A DNA stretch of 64,000 nucleotides from Flavobacterium erciyesense (GCF_018069925.1 NZ_JAGPXB010000012.1:1-64000); one strand, 5' to 3'. Shown: positions 16,477 through 26,008, counted from the stretch's first letter. Notes: generated by a model from the letters alone, not told the origin. Program-made: numbers and translations.

Positions 16477-17075
16477 TTCGAACGAATTAGCTCCACCTCA
16501 GCATTTGGATTAAAAAGATACAAACGACCCGAACTAATTTCTAAACATTCAAATCGTTTGGTTCTAACGGCTATCTTTTTAAAAATTTTACCGTTTTTAA
16601 TTCTAAATACACTCCCGTAAGGAATTTCGAAAACGTAGTTTTTATCCGTTTGCTGATCGTATTGTTTTAAAGCCAAAGACAATGTTGTATCAGTGTCGCT
16701 ACTAGCGCTTGGATTTCTGAAATGTCTAGCTAATAAGGGCAATAGTTGATTTGGGAAAATTTCTGGCCTAATATACGGCACCATCAACTGTTGAAAAGTG
16801 TACTTCCATTCTTGCCCGTGCGGTTTGATGTTTCGACCAAACTTTTCAAAAGCTACCAAATGGGCAATTTCATGAATTAAAGTGATTAGGAATCTAAATT
16901 TATTTAAGCTACCGTTCACAGTAATTTCATGTTTCCCGCTTAGCCCTTTCCTATAATCACCATGACGCGTGCCTCGTTCGTTCACAATTTTAAGATGAAC
17001 ACCATGCGCAACAATCAAGTCAAATGCAGGTTTGACAGCGTGATCAGGTAAAAACTTGGCTAGTGTTTCAATCAC
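16473..17075 (-). CDS. SprT-like domain zinc protein
   Basis: This 200-residue protein has the SprT/Spartan-like metallopeptidase motif HEIAH within LITLIHEIAHLVAFEKFG at about residues 65-81, followed by HGQEWKYTFQQL, which supplies a further metal-ligand candidate. The C-terminal region contains a strand-rich GSVFRIKNGKIFKKI segment. No zinc ribbon of four cysteines is evident. The SprT family includes DNA-protein crosslink proteases in eukaryotes; the bacterial role is not established. The SDR gene lies 12 bases upstream on the same strand, so they are probably co-transcribed. Confidence 0.85.
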   Translation of the reverse strand: MIETLAKFLPDHAVKPAFDLIVAHGVHLKIVNERGTRHGDYRKGLSGKHEITVNGSLNKFRFLITLIHEIAHLVAFEKFGRNIKPHGQEWKYTFQQLMVPYIRPEIFPNQLLPLLARHFRNPSASSDTDTTLSLALKQYDQQTDKNYVFEIPYGSVFRIKNGKIFKKIAVRTKRFECLEISSGRLYLFNPNAEVELIRSN

Positions 17076-17087
17076 AACAAACTTATT

Positions 17088-17765
17088 TTATGGATTGGTA
17101 GATGAAACTTGCAACACTTTACCATTAAAATATTTATTGCCATTTAAAGTAAAATCATAAATATAATTAGCCATTTCATCAGCTTGAATTGGTGCTTGAT
17201 AACCAGGAAAAGCTTCTTCTAACATTTCTGTTTGCACAGAACCCAAAGCCAAAACATTAAACGAAATGCCTTTTCCTTTGTATTCCTCGGCCAATAATTC
17301 TGACAAGGTAATTACAGCGCCTTTGCTTGAACTGTAAGCCGCTAAACCAGCAAACTTCAAACTTCCTTGAATGCCACCCATCGAACTAATAGTTACCACG
17401 TGACTACCCTTAACCAAGTAAGGAACGCATATACGAGTCAAATTAGCCACACCAAAAACATTTACTTTATAGATGTTCTCAAAATCAACTTGCGTCGTTT
17501 CTGCGAAAGGTTTAAGCAATAAACTACCTGCATTATGAATTACTGCATCAATATGTTGCCAAGAAGTACTCAAAAACTCTTGAACTTGAACCAGCGATCC
17601 TTCATTAGCTAAATCAACAGACAAACAAGTGATGTTTTCATGTTGCATTAAAACAGCAGGGATATTTCGTGACAAGGCCAAAACTTCATGTCCTGCTTGA
17701 GCAAATTGTAATGCTAATTCTAATCCAATTCCTCTACTTGTACCAGTAATAATTATATTTTTCAT
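17088..17765 (-). CDS. Short-chain dehydrogenase/reductase (SDR)
   Basis: This 225-residue classical SDR has the cofactor motif TGTSRGIG at residues 7-14, NAG in VIHNAGSLL near residue 85, the catalytic Ser in ISSMGG near 127, and YxxxK in AYSSSKGAV near 144. The Rossmann fold binds NAD(P)H, but the substrate cannot be inferred. The length is at the short end of the family. It is the first gene of a two-gene minus-strand unit with the SprT-like protein, and it is divergent from the GNAT gene. Confidence 0.92.
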   Translation of the reverse strand: MKNIIITGTSRGIGLELALQFAQAGHEVLALSRNIPAVLMQHENITCLSVDLANEGSLVQVQEFLSTSWQHIDAVIHNAGSLLLKPFAETTQVDFENIYKVNVFGVANLTRICVPYLVKGSHVVTISSMGGIQGSLKFAGLAAYSSSKGAVITLSELLAEEYKGKGISFNVLALGSVQTEMLEEAFPGYQAPIQADEMANYIYDFTLNGNKYFNGKVLQVSSTNP

Positions 17766-17891
17766 ACCACAAAAATAAGCAAAAACAAGAAAATCATAGT
17801 CGGTTTACAAAACAAAATTCGGTAGCAATGTCGCGCTTATGATTGTTAATTTTGTATTTTTAACTCTTGTCATTAAATACAATTTATAATT

Positions 17892-18461
17892 ATGAACACA
17901 TCACTTACTTTTGCACAAGCACAACTATCAGACATCGATAGCGTACTTGAATTACAAGAATTATACTTAGTGACTAACTTATCCGAAACAGAACGTGCAG
18001 AAGGTTTCGTTACAACACCATTCACGGTAGAACAACTGAAAACAGTAATCGATAAAAAGGAGTTATTTTTAGCAAAAGAAGGCAAACGTGTAGTAGGATA
18101 TATTTTTGCAGGCAGTTGGCAATTTTACCAGCAATGGCCCATATTTTCCTTCATGAGTAGCTTGATTACGCAGTTGACTTTTGCAAATAAAAATGTAGAT
18201 CTTCAAAATAGTTTTCAGTATGGCCCCATTTGTATTCATAAAGAGTACCGCGGCACCGGAATTATTAAACCTTTATTTGAACTAATGCGCAACGAAATGG
18301 TTCATAAATATCCTCTGGCCTTGACTTTTATAAACAAAGCCAATCAGCCATCAACAAAAGCACATACTGAAAAACTAAATTGGAGTATTATAAGCGAATT
18401 TGAATACAATACCAATTCGTATTATATTCTAGCTTACGACATGCAAAATGAATTAAAATGA
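17892..18461 (+). CDS. GNAT family N-acetyltransferase
   Basis: This 189-residue GCN5-related acetyltransferase uses acetyl-CoA to acylate an amine. It starts with the FAQAQLSDIDSVLELQELY helix. The acetyl-CoA pyrophosphate-binding motif A appears as IHKEYRGTGIIKPLFELM at about residues 116-133, a RxxGxG/A variant reading RGTGI. NKANQPSTKAHTEKLNW near the C-terminus is typical of motif B. The substrate is unknown. The gene is isolated between the divergent SDR and the convergent M28 peptidase, whose stop follows immediately. Confidence 0.87.
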   Translation: MNTSLTFAQAQLSDIDSVLELQELYLVTNLSETERAEGFVTTPFTVEQLKTVIDKKELFLAKEGKRVVGYIFAGSWQFYQQWPIFSFMSSLITQLTFANKNVDLQNSFQYGPICIHKEYRGTGIIKPLFELMRNEMVHKYPLALTFINKANQPSTKAHTEKLNWSIISEFEYNTNSYYILAYDMQNELK

Positions 18462-19436
18462 TTATTTCAACATCTTCATTTCTTGCGTAGGCGTGTTCGT
18501 CATTTGCGTAATGGCCGGCAACATTTCTTGAATGAATGAAGTCATGTGAGGAATATCCATCGCTTTAAAATCATCGGCAACGTGATGGTAATATTCAAAG
18601 TTCTCGAAGTCAAATGTACTTACCGAATGACAAGGCACTTTAAATAAATCATAAAAAGAGTAGTTATCAGAGCGAAAAAACAATTGGTATTCTGCCTCTT
18701 TTGGCAAGAAACCGATGGTATTTTTACCCGTGTACTCATTGATTTTAGCCGCCATATTCGACTTGTCGAAACCAGTGATATAAGCCAAATAATCTCTCTT
18801 CATAGGTACACCAATCATTTCAATATTAAAATGCGCGTACAAATTGAATCCTTGTGTTTTAAGTTTTTTGGCTAAATGTTTCGAGCCCAACAAACCTTTT
18901 TCTTCACCAGCAAAAAACACAAACAAAACACTTCGCTTGTTGTTTTTAGCTTGACTGAAATATTTAGCCATCTCAGCTACTGCAGTGGTACCAGAGGCAT
19001 CGTCATTGGCACCATTATTAATAAAATCGCCGTTAACTCCTTTTTTGGTAATACCAATGTGATCATAATGCGCACTCAAAATGATAAACTCATTTTTTAA
19101 TTTGGCATCAGTTCCTTCGATATATCCAACGACGTTAAAAGCCGTTCCTTTAAAAGTGCTCAATGTATCTTTGTACGAAGTAAAATAAGGTTTTACATTG
19201 TTATCTTTTAAAATTTTCTCCAAATAATCAGCTGCTTTTATCAAGCCAATCTGTCCAGTTTCGCGACCTTCCAATTCATCCGAAGCTAAAAATTGTAAAG
19301 TAGCAGCAACTTCATCTGCTTTTACTTTATAATTTACAGTTGACTTTGATTCGACTGCTTTTTGTTGTGCCAAAACAGCTGGAGCAACTAATAGAGTAAA
19401 AGCTGCCGCTGTAAATGTGACGATGTTTTTTTTCAT
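18462..19436 (-). CDS. Secreted M28 family zinc aminopeptidase
   Basis: The 324-residue protein has a signal peptide (residues 1-23, ending VLAQ). The M28 metal ligands are visible in order: LSAHYDHIG at about residue 123, NGANDDASGT at about 141 (bridging Asp), FFAGEEKGLLGS at about 174 (catalytic and ligand Glu), and a late HSVST near 266. The family cuts N-terminal residues from peptides using two zinc ions. It is exported to the periplasm or beyond; no T9SS C-terminal domain is seen. It is the last gene of a minus-strand series after the LysE-type transporter. Confidence 0.92.
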   Translation of the reverse strand: MKKNIVTFTAAAFTLLVAPAVLAQQKAVESKSTVNYKVKADEVAATLQFLASDELEGRETGQIGLIKAADYLEKILKDNNVKPYFTSYKDTLSTFKGTAFNVVGYIEGTDAKLKNEFIILSAHYDHIGITKKGVNGDFINNGANDDASGTTAVAEMAKYFSQAKNNKRSVLFVFFAGEEKGLLGSKHLAKKLKTQGFNLYAHFNIEMIGVPMKRDYLAYITGFDKSNMAAKINEYTGKNTIGFLPKEAEYQLFFRSDNYSFYDLFKVPCHSVSTFDFENFEYYHHVADDFKAMDIPHMTSFIQEMLPAITQMTNTPTQEMKMLK

Positions 19437-19464
19437 AGTTTTTAAAATTAGTTTTTTTGTTGTT

Positions 19465-20121
19465 TTATGACTTGGTACTTTCCTTTTTATGGTACTTCTT
19501 ATACACTTTGACTACCTGAAAAAGTGCTAAAACCACAAAAAACAGAGGAATTATCACTGGAAAAATATAACTAGAATAATCACTAGTATGTGTTGATAAT
19601 TGGTTTAATACCAAAATTAAAGCCAACATTCCTGAAAAGGTACCGAGCAATGTACCTGCAATGTAAAACAGTTTAAGCTTATTTCCTACTGAAATATATT
19701 TACCATTCATTAGGTATAAATTCCAACCCGTCCAAAATGGTATTTGTAAAAAATTAATTGCGCTTAAAAATACGCCAATTAGAAACGGAGAATAGTACAA
19801 ATAAGTTCCTAAAACACTTTGATTATCACTCGAAGCCTGAGACCCAGCATAAAATGAATATCCGATAAGCAACAAAAAAACAATAGCGAAATAGTCAATG
19901 TACCGCATCAACTTTAGATTTTCAACTAAGCGCTGCGCAAATTTTAGGGTATAAAAAATCACAAAACCTTCGACCAAAACAACACCTAACAGGAACCAAA
20001 TCAAAGATAATAATCCTTGGTTTCGGTGAATTTCAAAACCTACTACATTTAAATATCCCAACGGAATCGAGCCTACAAAACTCACCAAAAACCCAACTAG
20101 AATATTTTTTACGATTTTCAT
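19465..20121 (-). CDS. LysE-type exporter family membrane protein
   Basis: This 218-residue polytopic protein has about six hydrophobic segments. The N-terminus VGFLVSFVGSIPLGYLNVVGFEIHRNQGL resembles the LysE/RhtB exporter start, where the SxPGP-type motif is replaced by SIPLGYLN. Members export amino acids or their derivatives. It follows the ATP-grasp ligase gene by three bases, so a function linked to the ligase product is possible but unproven. Confidence 0.75.
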   Translation of the reverse strand: MKIVKNILVGFLVSFVGSIPLGYLNVVGFEIHRNQGLLSLIWFLLGVVLVEGFVIFYTLKFAQRLVENLKLMRYIDYFAIVFLLLIGYSFYAGSQASSDNQSVLGTYLYYSPFLIGVFLSAINFLQIPFWTGWNLYLMNGKYISVGNKLKLFYIAGTLLGTFSGMLALILVLNQLSTHTSDYSSYIFPVIIPLFFVVLALFQVVKVYKKYHKKESTKS

Positions 20122-20124
20122 GAT

Positions 20125-21159
20125 TTAAAAATTAGCAATCTTTTTACTTTGCTCCAAGTGTAAGCGGTATTCTTTCATCCCTTCTTTATGAGACAAGTAA
20201 GGCGCACCTTTTTTATGATTGGCTACACTAATTTCATACATGTAGGTAATGTGTCGTGCGAGTTCTTTCCAAGCAAAAAAGATGGAATGCTTTGGATCGT
20301 AAATATGCGTAGGCTCACTTGCGGCACCGTTCAATTCTACCACGGCAAAATTTTTCCCTTCTTGTAACTCAGCCATCTTGTTGTACATAATATCTAGCCT
20401 ACCAAAATAAAAACCAGGAATTTGCAAGCACATTTCGTTAATAGCCTGCGTTAATTGAGGCGTTATCCAATGGCTGCCATCAACAAATTTAGCACCTCTA
20501 GCATGGTTACCGTAAGGAACTAGATTTACTTTTTCGTTTAGCGGAATTACTTCTTGCAATTGTGCTCCATACTCCTGCTTTAAAACTTTTAATTGTAACT
20601 CGTAGCGCGGATTTTGTTTGATCAATTCCTCCATAGTCGATTTACCATCGCCCTTTATGATTAGAAATTCTTTCGAAACAATACCTGTTATTCTACCCAA
20701 CTTTTCATGCGGATAGCGCACATAAAAAATTCCTACTTCCTCACCATATGGAATAAAATTTTGAACCAAATAATCAAAGTTAGCCTTGGTAGCATACTCA
20801 TTCAAATCAGAAACCGATTCGATTTTTTTTACGCCACCACCACGCAAGCCAATATCTGGTTTTGCAATTAGCGGAAATTGAATTTGATTCTTTTCTATTA
20901 AAGTTTGAACTTCGGTTGTAGGTGTACCCTCAGTTATCAAAATTGTAGTTGGGTAATATTGTTGCGGAATAATATCGTAAATTTCTTTTTTAGACTCCAT
21001 CATAAAGCCGCCATTTTTGATAGTCGGATTAGAAGCATTAAAGAAAAAAATGGATTTCGCTTTAATGGCATAGTACGACCACAAAAAATAAATTGGGATG
21101 TAAACAATTAGAAAAGGCCAGTACTCCCAATGAGTAAGTTTATGAAAAAATAGTTTCAA
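20125..21159 (-). CDS. ATP-grasp domain protein with N-terminal hydrophobic segment
   Basis: This 344-residue protein has an ATP-grasp fold resembling D-Ala-D-Ala ligase and related carboxylate-amine ligases. FPLIAKPDIGLRGGGVKKI (about residues 94-112) is the ATP-binding loop, YLVQNFIPYGEEVGIFYVRYP is the central strand set, and FAVVELNGAASEPTHIYDP is the metal-binding C-terminal motif. A hydrophobic stretch near residues 13-33 suggests membrane association. It is not a ddl orthologue by context. It is transcribed with the NRDE gene upstream and the LysE-type gene downstream. The substrate is unknown. Confidence 0.78.
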   Translation of the reverse strand: MKLFFHKLTHWEYWPFLIVYIPIYFLWSYYAIKAKSIFFFNASNPTIKNGGFMMESKKEIYDIIPQQYYPTTILITEGTPTTEVQTLIEKNQIQFPLIAKPDIGLRGGGVKKIESVSDLNEYATKANFDYLVQNFIPYGEEVGIFYVRYPHEKLGRITGIVSKEFLIIKGDGKSTMEELIKQNPRYELQLKVLKQEYGAQLQEVIPLNEKVNLVPYGNHARGAKFVDGSHWITPQLTQAINEMCLQIPGFYFGRLDIMYNKMAELQEGKNFAVVELNGAASEPTHIYDPKHSIFFAWKELARHITYMYEISVANHKKGAPYLSHKEGMKEYRLHLEQSKKIANF

Positions 21160-21169
21160 AATTTAAAAT

Positions 21170-21880
21170 TTAGACGGTGATAAATGAGGTTGTAAAATCC
21201 TCTTGCGTGATCAAATCATAGTGCAATACACCCACCTTATTTTGTTGTAAAATCGCTTGCGTAATACTTAAGGTTTGCATTTCATCATTACGATTAATAA
21301 CTAAACCATTTTCTTTATTATCGTTGTGCGTGTATCTATGAAATTGATACATATTGTTTGCTGAAACCTGCTGCTTTTCATTCATATATTGATGAAACCA
21401 AGTCGCGCGTTCCTCACGCACAGCTACAGGATACAGGGTTGAGGAAGACCAAACATGGGGCTGATTAACATCCAAAGCTTTTGTTTCTTTTTCTGAACCA
21501 TTCCAGCGCAATTGCCATAATTGTTCTTCTTGAAACAATACTAATGTAAACGGTTCAATTTGATCTAAATCTATAACATCCCAAGACGCTCGTGGTGAAG
21601 AAGCGCTAATCACATCCAAAACAATTAAACCGCGACTTTTACGGTATGGCAATTGTACCTCGTGCTTTTCCTGAGCACCGTTAAGCAAAACGAGAACAGC
21701 ACCTGCTTCATTAGTTGCAAACCATGTTCCGCCTGCTTTTGGATCTTTAGGAAAAATTATATTTTGATTATTAACACGATAACTTTGTGGCGGTATAGCA
21801 CTTGGTCTGATTATTTTTTCGTCTCGATTAGATGTAATAATGATACCATCTGCGGTTTTTACAAAACTTACTGTGCACAT
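21170..21880 (-). CDS. NRDE family protein (TANGO2-like)
   Basis: This 236-residue member of the NRDE/TANGO2 family is named for its N-terminal motif, visible here as ITSNRDE at residues 15-21 after MCTVSFVK. The initiator Met followed by Cys, with an SNRDE loop, recalls the Ntn-hydrolase start of the family. The function in bacteria is unknown; TANGO2 has been linked to haem handling in eukaryotes. Its first 13 bases overlap the end of the upstream DinB-family gene, so the two are co-translated. Confidence 0.88.
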   Translation of the reverse strand: MCTVSFVKTADGIIITSNRDEKIIRPSAIPPQSYRVNNQNIIFPKDPKAGGTWFATNEAGAVLVLLNGAQEKHEVQLPYRKSRGLIVLDVISASSPRASWDVIDLDQIEPFTLVLFQEEQLWQLRWNGSEKETKALDVNQPHVWSSSTLYPVAVREERATWFHQYMNEKQQVSANNMYQFHRYTHNDNKENGLVINRNDEMQTLSITQAILQQNKVGVLHYDLITQEDFTTSFITV

Positions 21881-22356
21881 TGATTTCTATATTCGATAGT
21901 GGATCTGGCAACGCCAAAATTAGGATCGATACTCACGCTTTCACACTGCAAAATTGCTACTTTAATAAGTGCTTGATGATGAATACAATGCTCTAAATTA
22001 TAAAGCAATTCTCTGTGATAATTGGTGCTAATACGTATTTCTTCACCATCGATTATTTGCAACAATTCCATGTCTTTATTTTCGCGATCCAAATTTTCCT
22101 GAATGGCAATGATATTCTGTATTGCAAACTCTGTGTCGGTTTGAATACGTGTGTTGCGAGCTCTTTTATCATAATTAACACAACCTGACTCGTATTGATT
22201 TTCCAAACACTGAAACATTTCAATTATGTGACGCGTATGCTCACCTATTGTGGCATTACTTAACTCTGCGCAGGCTTGAGAATACTCCGTTTGGGACAAT
22301 TGTTGGAGTAAGTCAGTCAACTCATTCAAGCTATTTTGTACAGAAGATAATAACAT
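21868..22356 (-). CDS. DinB-like four-helix protein
   Basis: This 162-residue all-helical protein resembles the DinB/YfiT-like fold. Histidines that could bind metal occur in IGEHTRHIIEMF (about residues 32-43), in STNYHRELLYNLEHCIHHQALIK (about 110-132), and as the HH of the latter. Proteins of this fold include bacillithiol or mycothiol S-transferases and many of unknown role. It is the first gene of the minus-strand run that continues with NRDE, ATP-grasp, LysE-type and M28 genes. The assignment rests on the His pattern and predicted helices. Confidence 0.75.
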   Translation of the reverse strand: MLLSSVQNSLNELTDLLQQLSQTEYSQACAELSNATIGEHTRHIIEMFQCLENQYESGCVNYDKRARNTRIQTDTEFAIQNIIAIQENLDRENKDMELLQIIDGEEIRISTNYHRELLYNLEHCIHHQALIKVAILQCESVSIDPNFGVARSTIEYRNQCAQ

Positions 22357-22739
22357 ATATTTACTAATTGAACCTATTTATTAATTTATTTGTTTTTTTA
22401 TGCTAACCAGCTAACACAACAAAGAAAGGCAATTAACACCAAAATAAAAAGTGCTGTTTCATCATTTTTCAGCTGAATTGAAATTCAAACGGTACGCGAT
22501 AAAAAATCGCAGTGTTAATCAAATTAAAACCTGTTACAAATAGCTTTTGGTCTTTACAAAAATTTAAACGGAGCTTTTACAATTATATTAAACCAAAGAA
22601 TGAAAAACATCTTATTATTTTGCAATTGCTGGTATACCGCCTGCTGGAACCCATTTCTTTGCTTATGTGTAAATGTATTAAAAAAACAAAACCCTTTCTA
22701 ACCGAAATTAGAAAGGGTTTATTTTGTAATATTAAATAC
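22357..22739. other. Intergenic region with no convincing gene
   Basis: This 383-base stretch separates the DinB-family gene from pdhC. It is AT-rich and contains a terminator hairpin at its pdhC end. The open frame at 22512-22781 runs through that hairpin into the 3' end of pdhC on the opposite strand and is not credible. Confidence 0.6.
22689..22720 (-). terminator. Rho-independent terminator after pdhC
   Basis: The perfect 12-bp stem AAACCCTTTCTA/TAGAAAGGGTTT has an 8-base loop and is followed on the minus strand by a T-rich tract. It lies 20 bases after the pdhC stop. Confidence 0.88.
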
Positions 22740-24377
22740 TTACGCCAGCATGGTAACTGGGCTTTCGATAAATTGTTTTAATGTTTGTAAGAACTGAGCT
22801 CCTGTAGCACCATCAATAGTACGGTGATCACATGCAAGAGACAACATCATGGTGTTACCCACTACAATTTGACCATTTTTTACCACTGGCTTTTCTACAA
22901 TTGCTCCTACTGATAGAATAGCGGAGTTAGGCTGATTGATAATTGAATTGAATTCTGTTATACCAAACATTCCAAGGTTAGAAACTGTAAAGGTACTACC
23001 TTCCATTTCTTGTGGACCTAATTTTTTGTTTTTAGCTCTTCCGGCAAGATCTCTTACACTCGCTCCAATTTGAGATAAGCTCATTGCATCTGTAAATTTC
23101 AATACAGGAACAACCAAACCGTCTTCAACCGCAACTGCTACTCCAATATTTACGTGGTGGTTGATAGTAATTGCATCTTCTTTCCACTGAGAGTTAATTT
23201 TTGGATGTTTTTTCAATGCCAAAGCACATGCTTTAATCACCATATCATTAAATGAAACTTTAGTATCAGGAACAGTATTGATCACTGCTCTTGAAGCCAT
23301 TGCATCATCCATAGAAACCTCAATAACTAAATTGTAGTGTGGTGCTGTAAATAAAGATTCCGCTAAACGTTTTGCGATAATTTTACGCATTTGCGAATTC
23401 TTAATTTCCTCTGTCATCACTTCACCTGCTGGAACAACTATTTTTGGTGTAGTTACTGTTTCAACAGTAGTTGCAGCTTGAGCAACTGGCGCCGCTGCTG
23501 CTGGACTGAAGTTTTCAACATCACTTTTAACGATTCGACCATTTTCACCTGAACCTTTTACTTGGTTCAATTGAATACCTTTATCGCTAGCTATTTTTTT
23601 TGCCAATGGCGAAGCCAAAATACGCTGACCTGCAACTGCTTCTTGAGCAACTGGAGCTGCTGCGGGAGCTTCAACTGCTGGAGTTTTTTCTGCTGCTGGA
23701 GTTTCAGCGGTTACTGCTGCTGCGCCTGGAGTATAATTTCCTGCCAATGCGCTAACATCTGTTCCTGCTGGACCAATAATAGCTAACAAACTATCCACTG
23801 GAGCAGTACTTCCTTCTTCGATTCCGATATGTAAAAGCGTACCTGCGTTGAAAGACTCAAATTCCATTGTAGCTTTATCGGTTTCGATTTCGGCTAAAAT
23901 ATCACCTTCAGCTACCACATCACCTACTTTTTTCAACCAAGTAGCCACTGTACCTTCGGTCATAGTATCGCTTAAACGAGGCATAGTAACCACTACTACT
24001 CCTTTTGGTAATGAAGTCGTTGCAGGTGTTGCTACTTCTGTTTTAACTTCTTCCGAAACTGGAGTTGCTTCAGTAACTGGTGCTGCTTCAACAGCTGGAG
24101 CCGCTGTACCACCAGCTAATAAAGCTGAAATATCTTCGCCTTCTTTACCAATAATAGCAAGCAAAGAGTCAACTGGAGCAGTTTCCCCAGCTGGTATGCC
24201 TATGTGTAAAAGAATCCCTTCATTAAAAGATTCAAATTCCATTGTTGCTTTATCTGTTTCAATTTCAGCAAGAATATCTCCTTCGCTTACTTTATCACCT
24301 ACATTTTTAAGCCAAGTTGCAACGGTTCCTTCCGTCATAGTATCGCTTAAACGAGGCATTGTGATTATTGTTGCCAT
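22740..24377 (-). CDS. pdhC: Pyruvate dehydrogenase E2, dihydrolipoamide acetyltransferase
   Basis: This E2 core of the pyruvate dehydrogenase complex has 545 residues and transfers acetyl from lipoamide to CoA. Two N-terminal lipoyl domains (about residues 1-80 and 125-210) each contain the lipoylation motif ETDKATMEFES. Ala/Pro/Glu-rich flexible linkers join them to the subunit-binding domain (ASPLAKKIASDKGI, about 255-290) and the catalytic domain, which ends in DHRTIDGATGAQFLQ with the catalytic HxxxDG. pdhA lies six bases upstream in the same operon. The E1 beta gene is not adjacent, as is common in Flavobacteriia. Confidence 0.96.
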   Translation of the reverse strand: MATIITMPRLSDTMTEGTVATWLKNVGDKVSEGDILAEIETDKATMEFESFNEGILLHIGIPAGETAPVDSLLAIIGKEGEDISALLAGGTAAPAVEAAPVTEATPVSEEVKTEVATPATTSLPKGVVVVTMPRLSDTMTEGTVATWLKKVGDVVAEGDILAEIETDKATMEFESFNAGTLLHIGIEEGSTAPVDSLLAIIGPAGTDVSALAGNYTPGAAAVTAETPAAEKTPAVEAPAAAPVAQEAVAGQRILASPLAKKIASDKGIQLNQVKGSGENGRIVKSDVENFSPAAAAPVAQAATTVETVTTPKIVVPAGEVMTEEIKNSQMRKIIAKRLAESLFTAPHYNLVIEVSMDDAMASRAVINTVPDTKVSFNDMVIKACALALKKHPKINSQWKEDAITINHHVNIGVAVAVEDGLVVPVLKFTDAMSLSQIGASVRDLAGRAKNKKLGPQEMEGSTFTVSNLGMFGITEFNSIINQPNSAILSVGAIVEKPVVKNGQIVVGNTMMLSLACDHRTIDGATGAQFLQTLKQFIESPVTMLA

Positions 24378-24383
24378 AATTGA

Positions 24384-25382
24384 TTATAGTTTATGAGGTA
24401 TAAAAGGATAGTTTTCTTGTTCGTATACTACGTCATACAATTGTTGAATTGGCGGATAATCCGACTCTTCAGCAAATGTTGCACATTCCTCTACTAAATC
24501 TTTTACGCGTTGATCAATTACTTCAATTTCTTCGGTAGTAGCATAATTTTCATCTTTAATTATATCTAAAACTTGTGTAATTGGATCTATTTTTTTGTAC
24601 TCTTCTACCTCATCTTTTGAACGGTACAATTGCGCATCTGACATTGAGTGTCCTCTGTAACGGTAAGTTTTCATTTCTAAAAACGTTGGTCCGTCACCGC
24701 GACGTGCTCTTTCAATTGCTTCTGTCATTGCCTCTGCTACTTTTACAGGATTCATTCCATCAACAGGACCACATGGCATTTCGTATCCTAAACCTAATTT
24801 CCAAATATCAGTATGGTTAGCTGTTCTCTCTACAGATGTTCCCATTGCATATCCGTTATTTTCTACGATAAAAACCACAGGAAGTTTCCACAACATAGCC
24901 ATATTAAATGCCTCGTGCAATGAACCTTGACGCGCAGCACCATCTCCAAAATAAGTTAATGTTACTCCACCAGTATTGAAATATTTATCTGCAAAGGCAA
25001 TTCCAGCGCCTACTGGAATTTGAGCACCTACAATTCCGTGACCACCATAAAAACCGTGCTCTTTAGAAAAAATATGCATTGAACCACCCATACCTTTTGA
25101 AGTACCAGTTACTTTTCCTAAAAGTTCTGCCATTACTCTTTTTGGATCAACACCCATACCAATTGGTTGCACGTGATTACGGTAAGCTGTAATCATTTTA
25201 TCTTTTGTCAAATCCATAGCATGTAAAGCTCCTGCTAATACTGCTTCTTGACCATTGTATAAATGTAGAAATCCTCTAACTTTTTGTTGAATGTATAAGG
25301 CGGCAAGCTTATCCTCAAACTTTCTCCAAAGCAGCATATCTTCATACCACTTTAAATATACTTCTTTTGTAACTTCTTTCAT
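24384..25382 (-). CDS. pdhA: Pyruvate dehydrogenase E1 component, alpha subunit
   Basis: This 332-residue E1 alpha subunit binds thiamine diphosphate and pairs with E1 beta to decarboxylate pyruvate. The ThDP motif begins at FGDGAARQG, near residue 146, and ends at VENNGYAMGT. The phosphorylation-loop region YRYRGHSMSDAQLYR is conserved. GGSMHIFSKEHGFYGGHGIVGAQ is typical of the subunit. It precedes pdhC with a six-base gap, so they are one operon. The beta subunit must be encoded elsewhere. Confidence 0.96.
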   Translation of the reverse strand: MKEVTKEVYLKWYEDMLLWRKFEDKLAALYIQQKVRGFLHLYNGQEAVLAGALHAMDLTKDKMITAYRNHVQPIGMGVDPKRVMAELLGKVTGTSKGMGGSMHIFSKEHGFYGGHGIVGAQIPVGAGIAFADKYFNTGGVTLTYFGDGAARQGSLHEAFNMAMLWKLPVVFIVENNGYAMGTSVERTANHTDIWKLGLGYEMPCGPVDGMNPVKVAEAMTEAIERARRGDGPTFLEMKTYRYRGHSMSDAQLYRSKDEVEEYKKIDPITQVLDIIKDENYATTEEIEVIDQRVKDLVEECATFAEESDYPPIQQLYDVVYEQENYPFIPHKL

Positions 25383-25525
25383 CTGACTTTTTCTTTTGCT
25401 AAAGTGTTATTGTGTTATCAATTTGTACCTATAACGCAAAATAGTTTCCTCCCACAAATTTGCGAAATGCAAAAATAAGACATTCCAACCTAGAACTAAA
25501 ATATAAACACCAATTTTTGGCGCTT

Positions 25526-26008
25526 TTACAAGAATTTTTTATCGAACATAAAGGGCAGTAGATTTTTAAGAGAATCTGATTGATACACTGCTCCTATTTC
25601 GCCCATGAAATATATTTCTATTGGAACCTCTTGTTTGATTTCGTACTCTGCAATAGACTGTCTGCAAGATCCACATGGTGGAATTGGCGCCGTAGTTTGA
25701 TTGGTATCAGAAGCTGCAGTGATGGCCATTTGCATTATTTTGGCCTGCGGATATTTTGCACCAGCATAAAAAATAGCGACTCTCTCTGCACAAAGCCCTG
25801 ATGGATAAGCAGCATTTTCTTGGTTCGATCCTGTAATTACCTCGCCGTTGTCTAACAGCAGCGCAACACCCACTCTAAATTGTGAATAAGGGGCATAGGC
25901 ATTTTTTCGTGCTTCGACAGCTTTCTCCATCAATTCCTGAACTGGAGCAGGTAAATCAGTTGGCGCATCGAACACATTAAATTCTGTTGTAATTGCAATT
26001 GTTTTCAT
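25526..26008 (-). CDS. cdd: Cytidine deaminase
   Basis: This zinc cytidine deaminase converts cytidine and deoxycytidine to the uridine forms in pyrimidine salvage. The metal and catalytic motifs are CAERVAIF and PPCGSCRQ. NAYAPYSQFRVGVALLL is the usual substrate-binding N-terminal motif. The start at the ATG of 26008 gives 160 residues, the common length. A longer frame beginning with TTG at 26032 would start inside the terminator hairpin of porV and is rejected. In Flavobacterium cdd is commonly found beside porV and the pdh genes (from memory). Confidence 0.95.
   Translation of the reverse strand: MKTIAITTEFNVFDAPTDLPAPVQELMEKAVEARKNAYAPYSQFRVGVALLLDNGEVITGSNQENAAYPSGLCAERVAIFYAGAKYPQAKIMQMAITAASDTNQTTAPIPPCGSCRQSIAEYEIKQEVPIEIYFMGEIGAVYQSDSLKNLLPFMFDKKFL

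Noticed and set aside
23562-24396. Two long plus-strand open frames opposite pdhC
   Set aside because: They are antisense to the Ala/Pro/Glu-rich linkers and lipoyl domains of pdhC and are low-complexity translations with no recognisable protein features.
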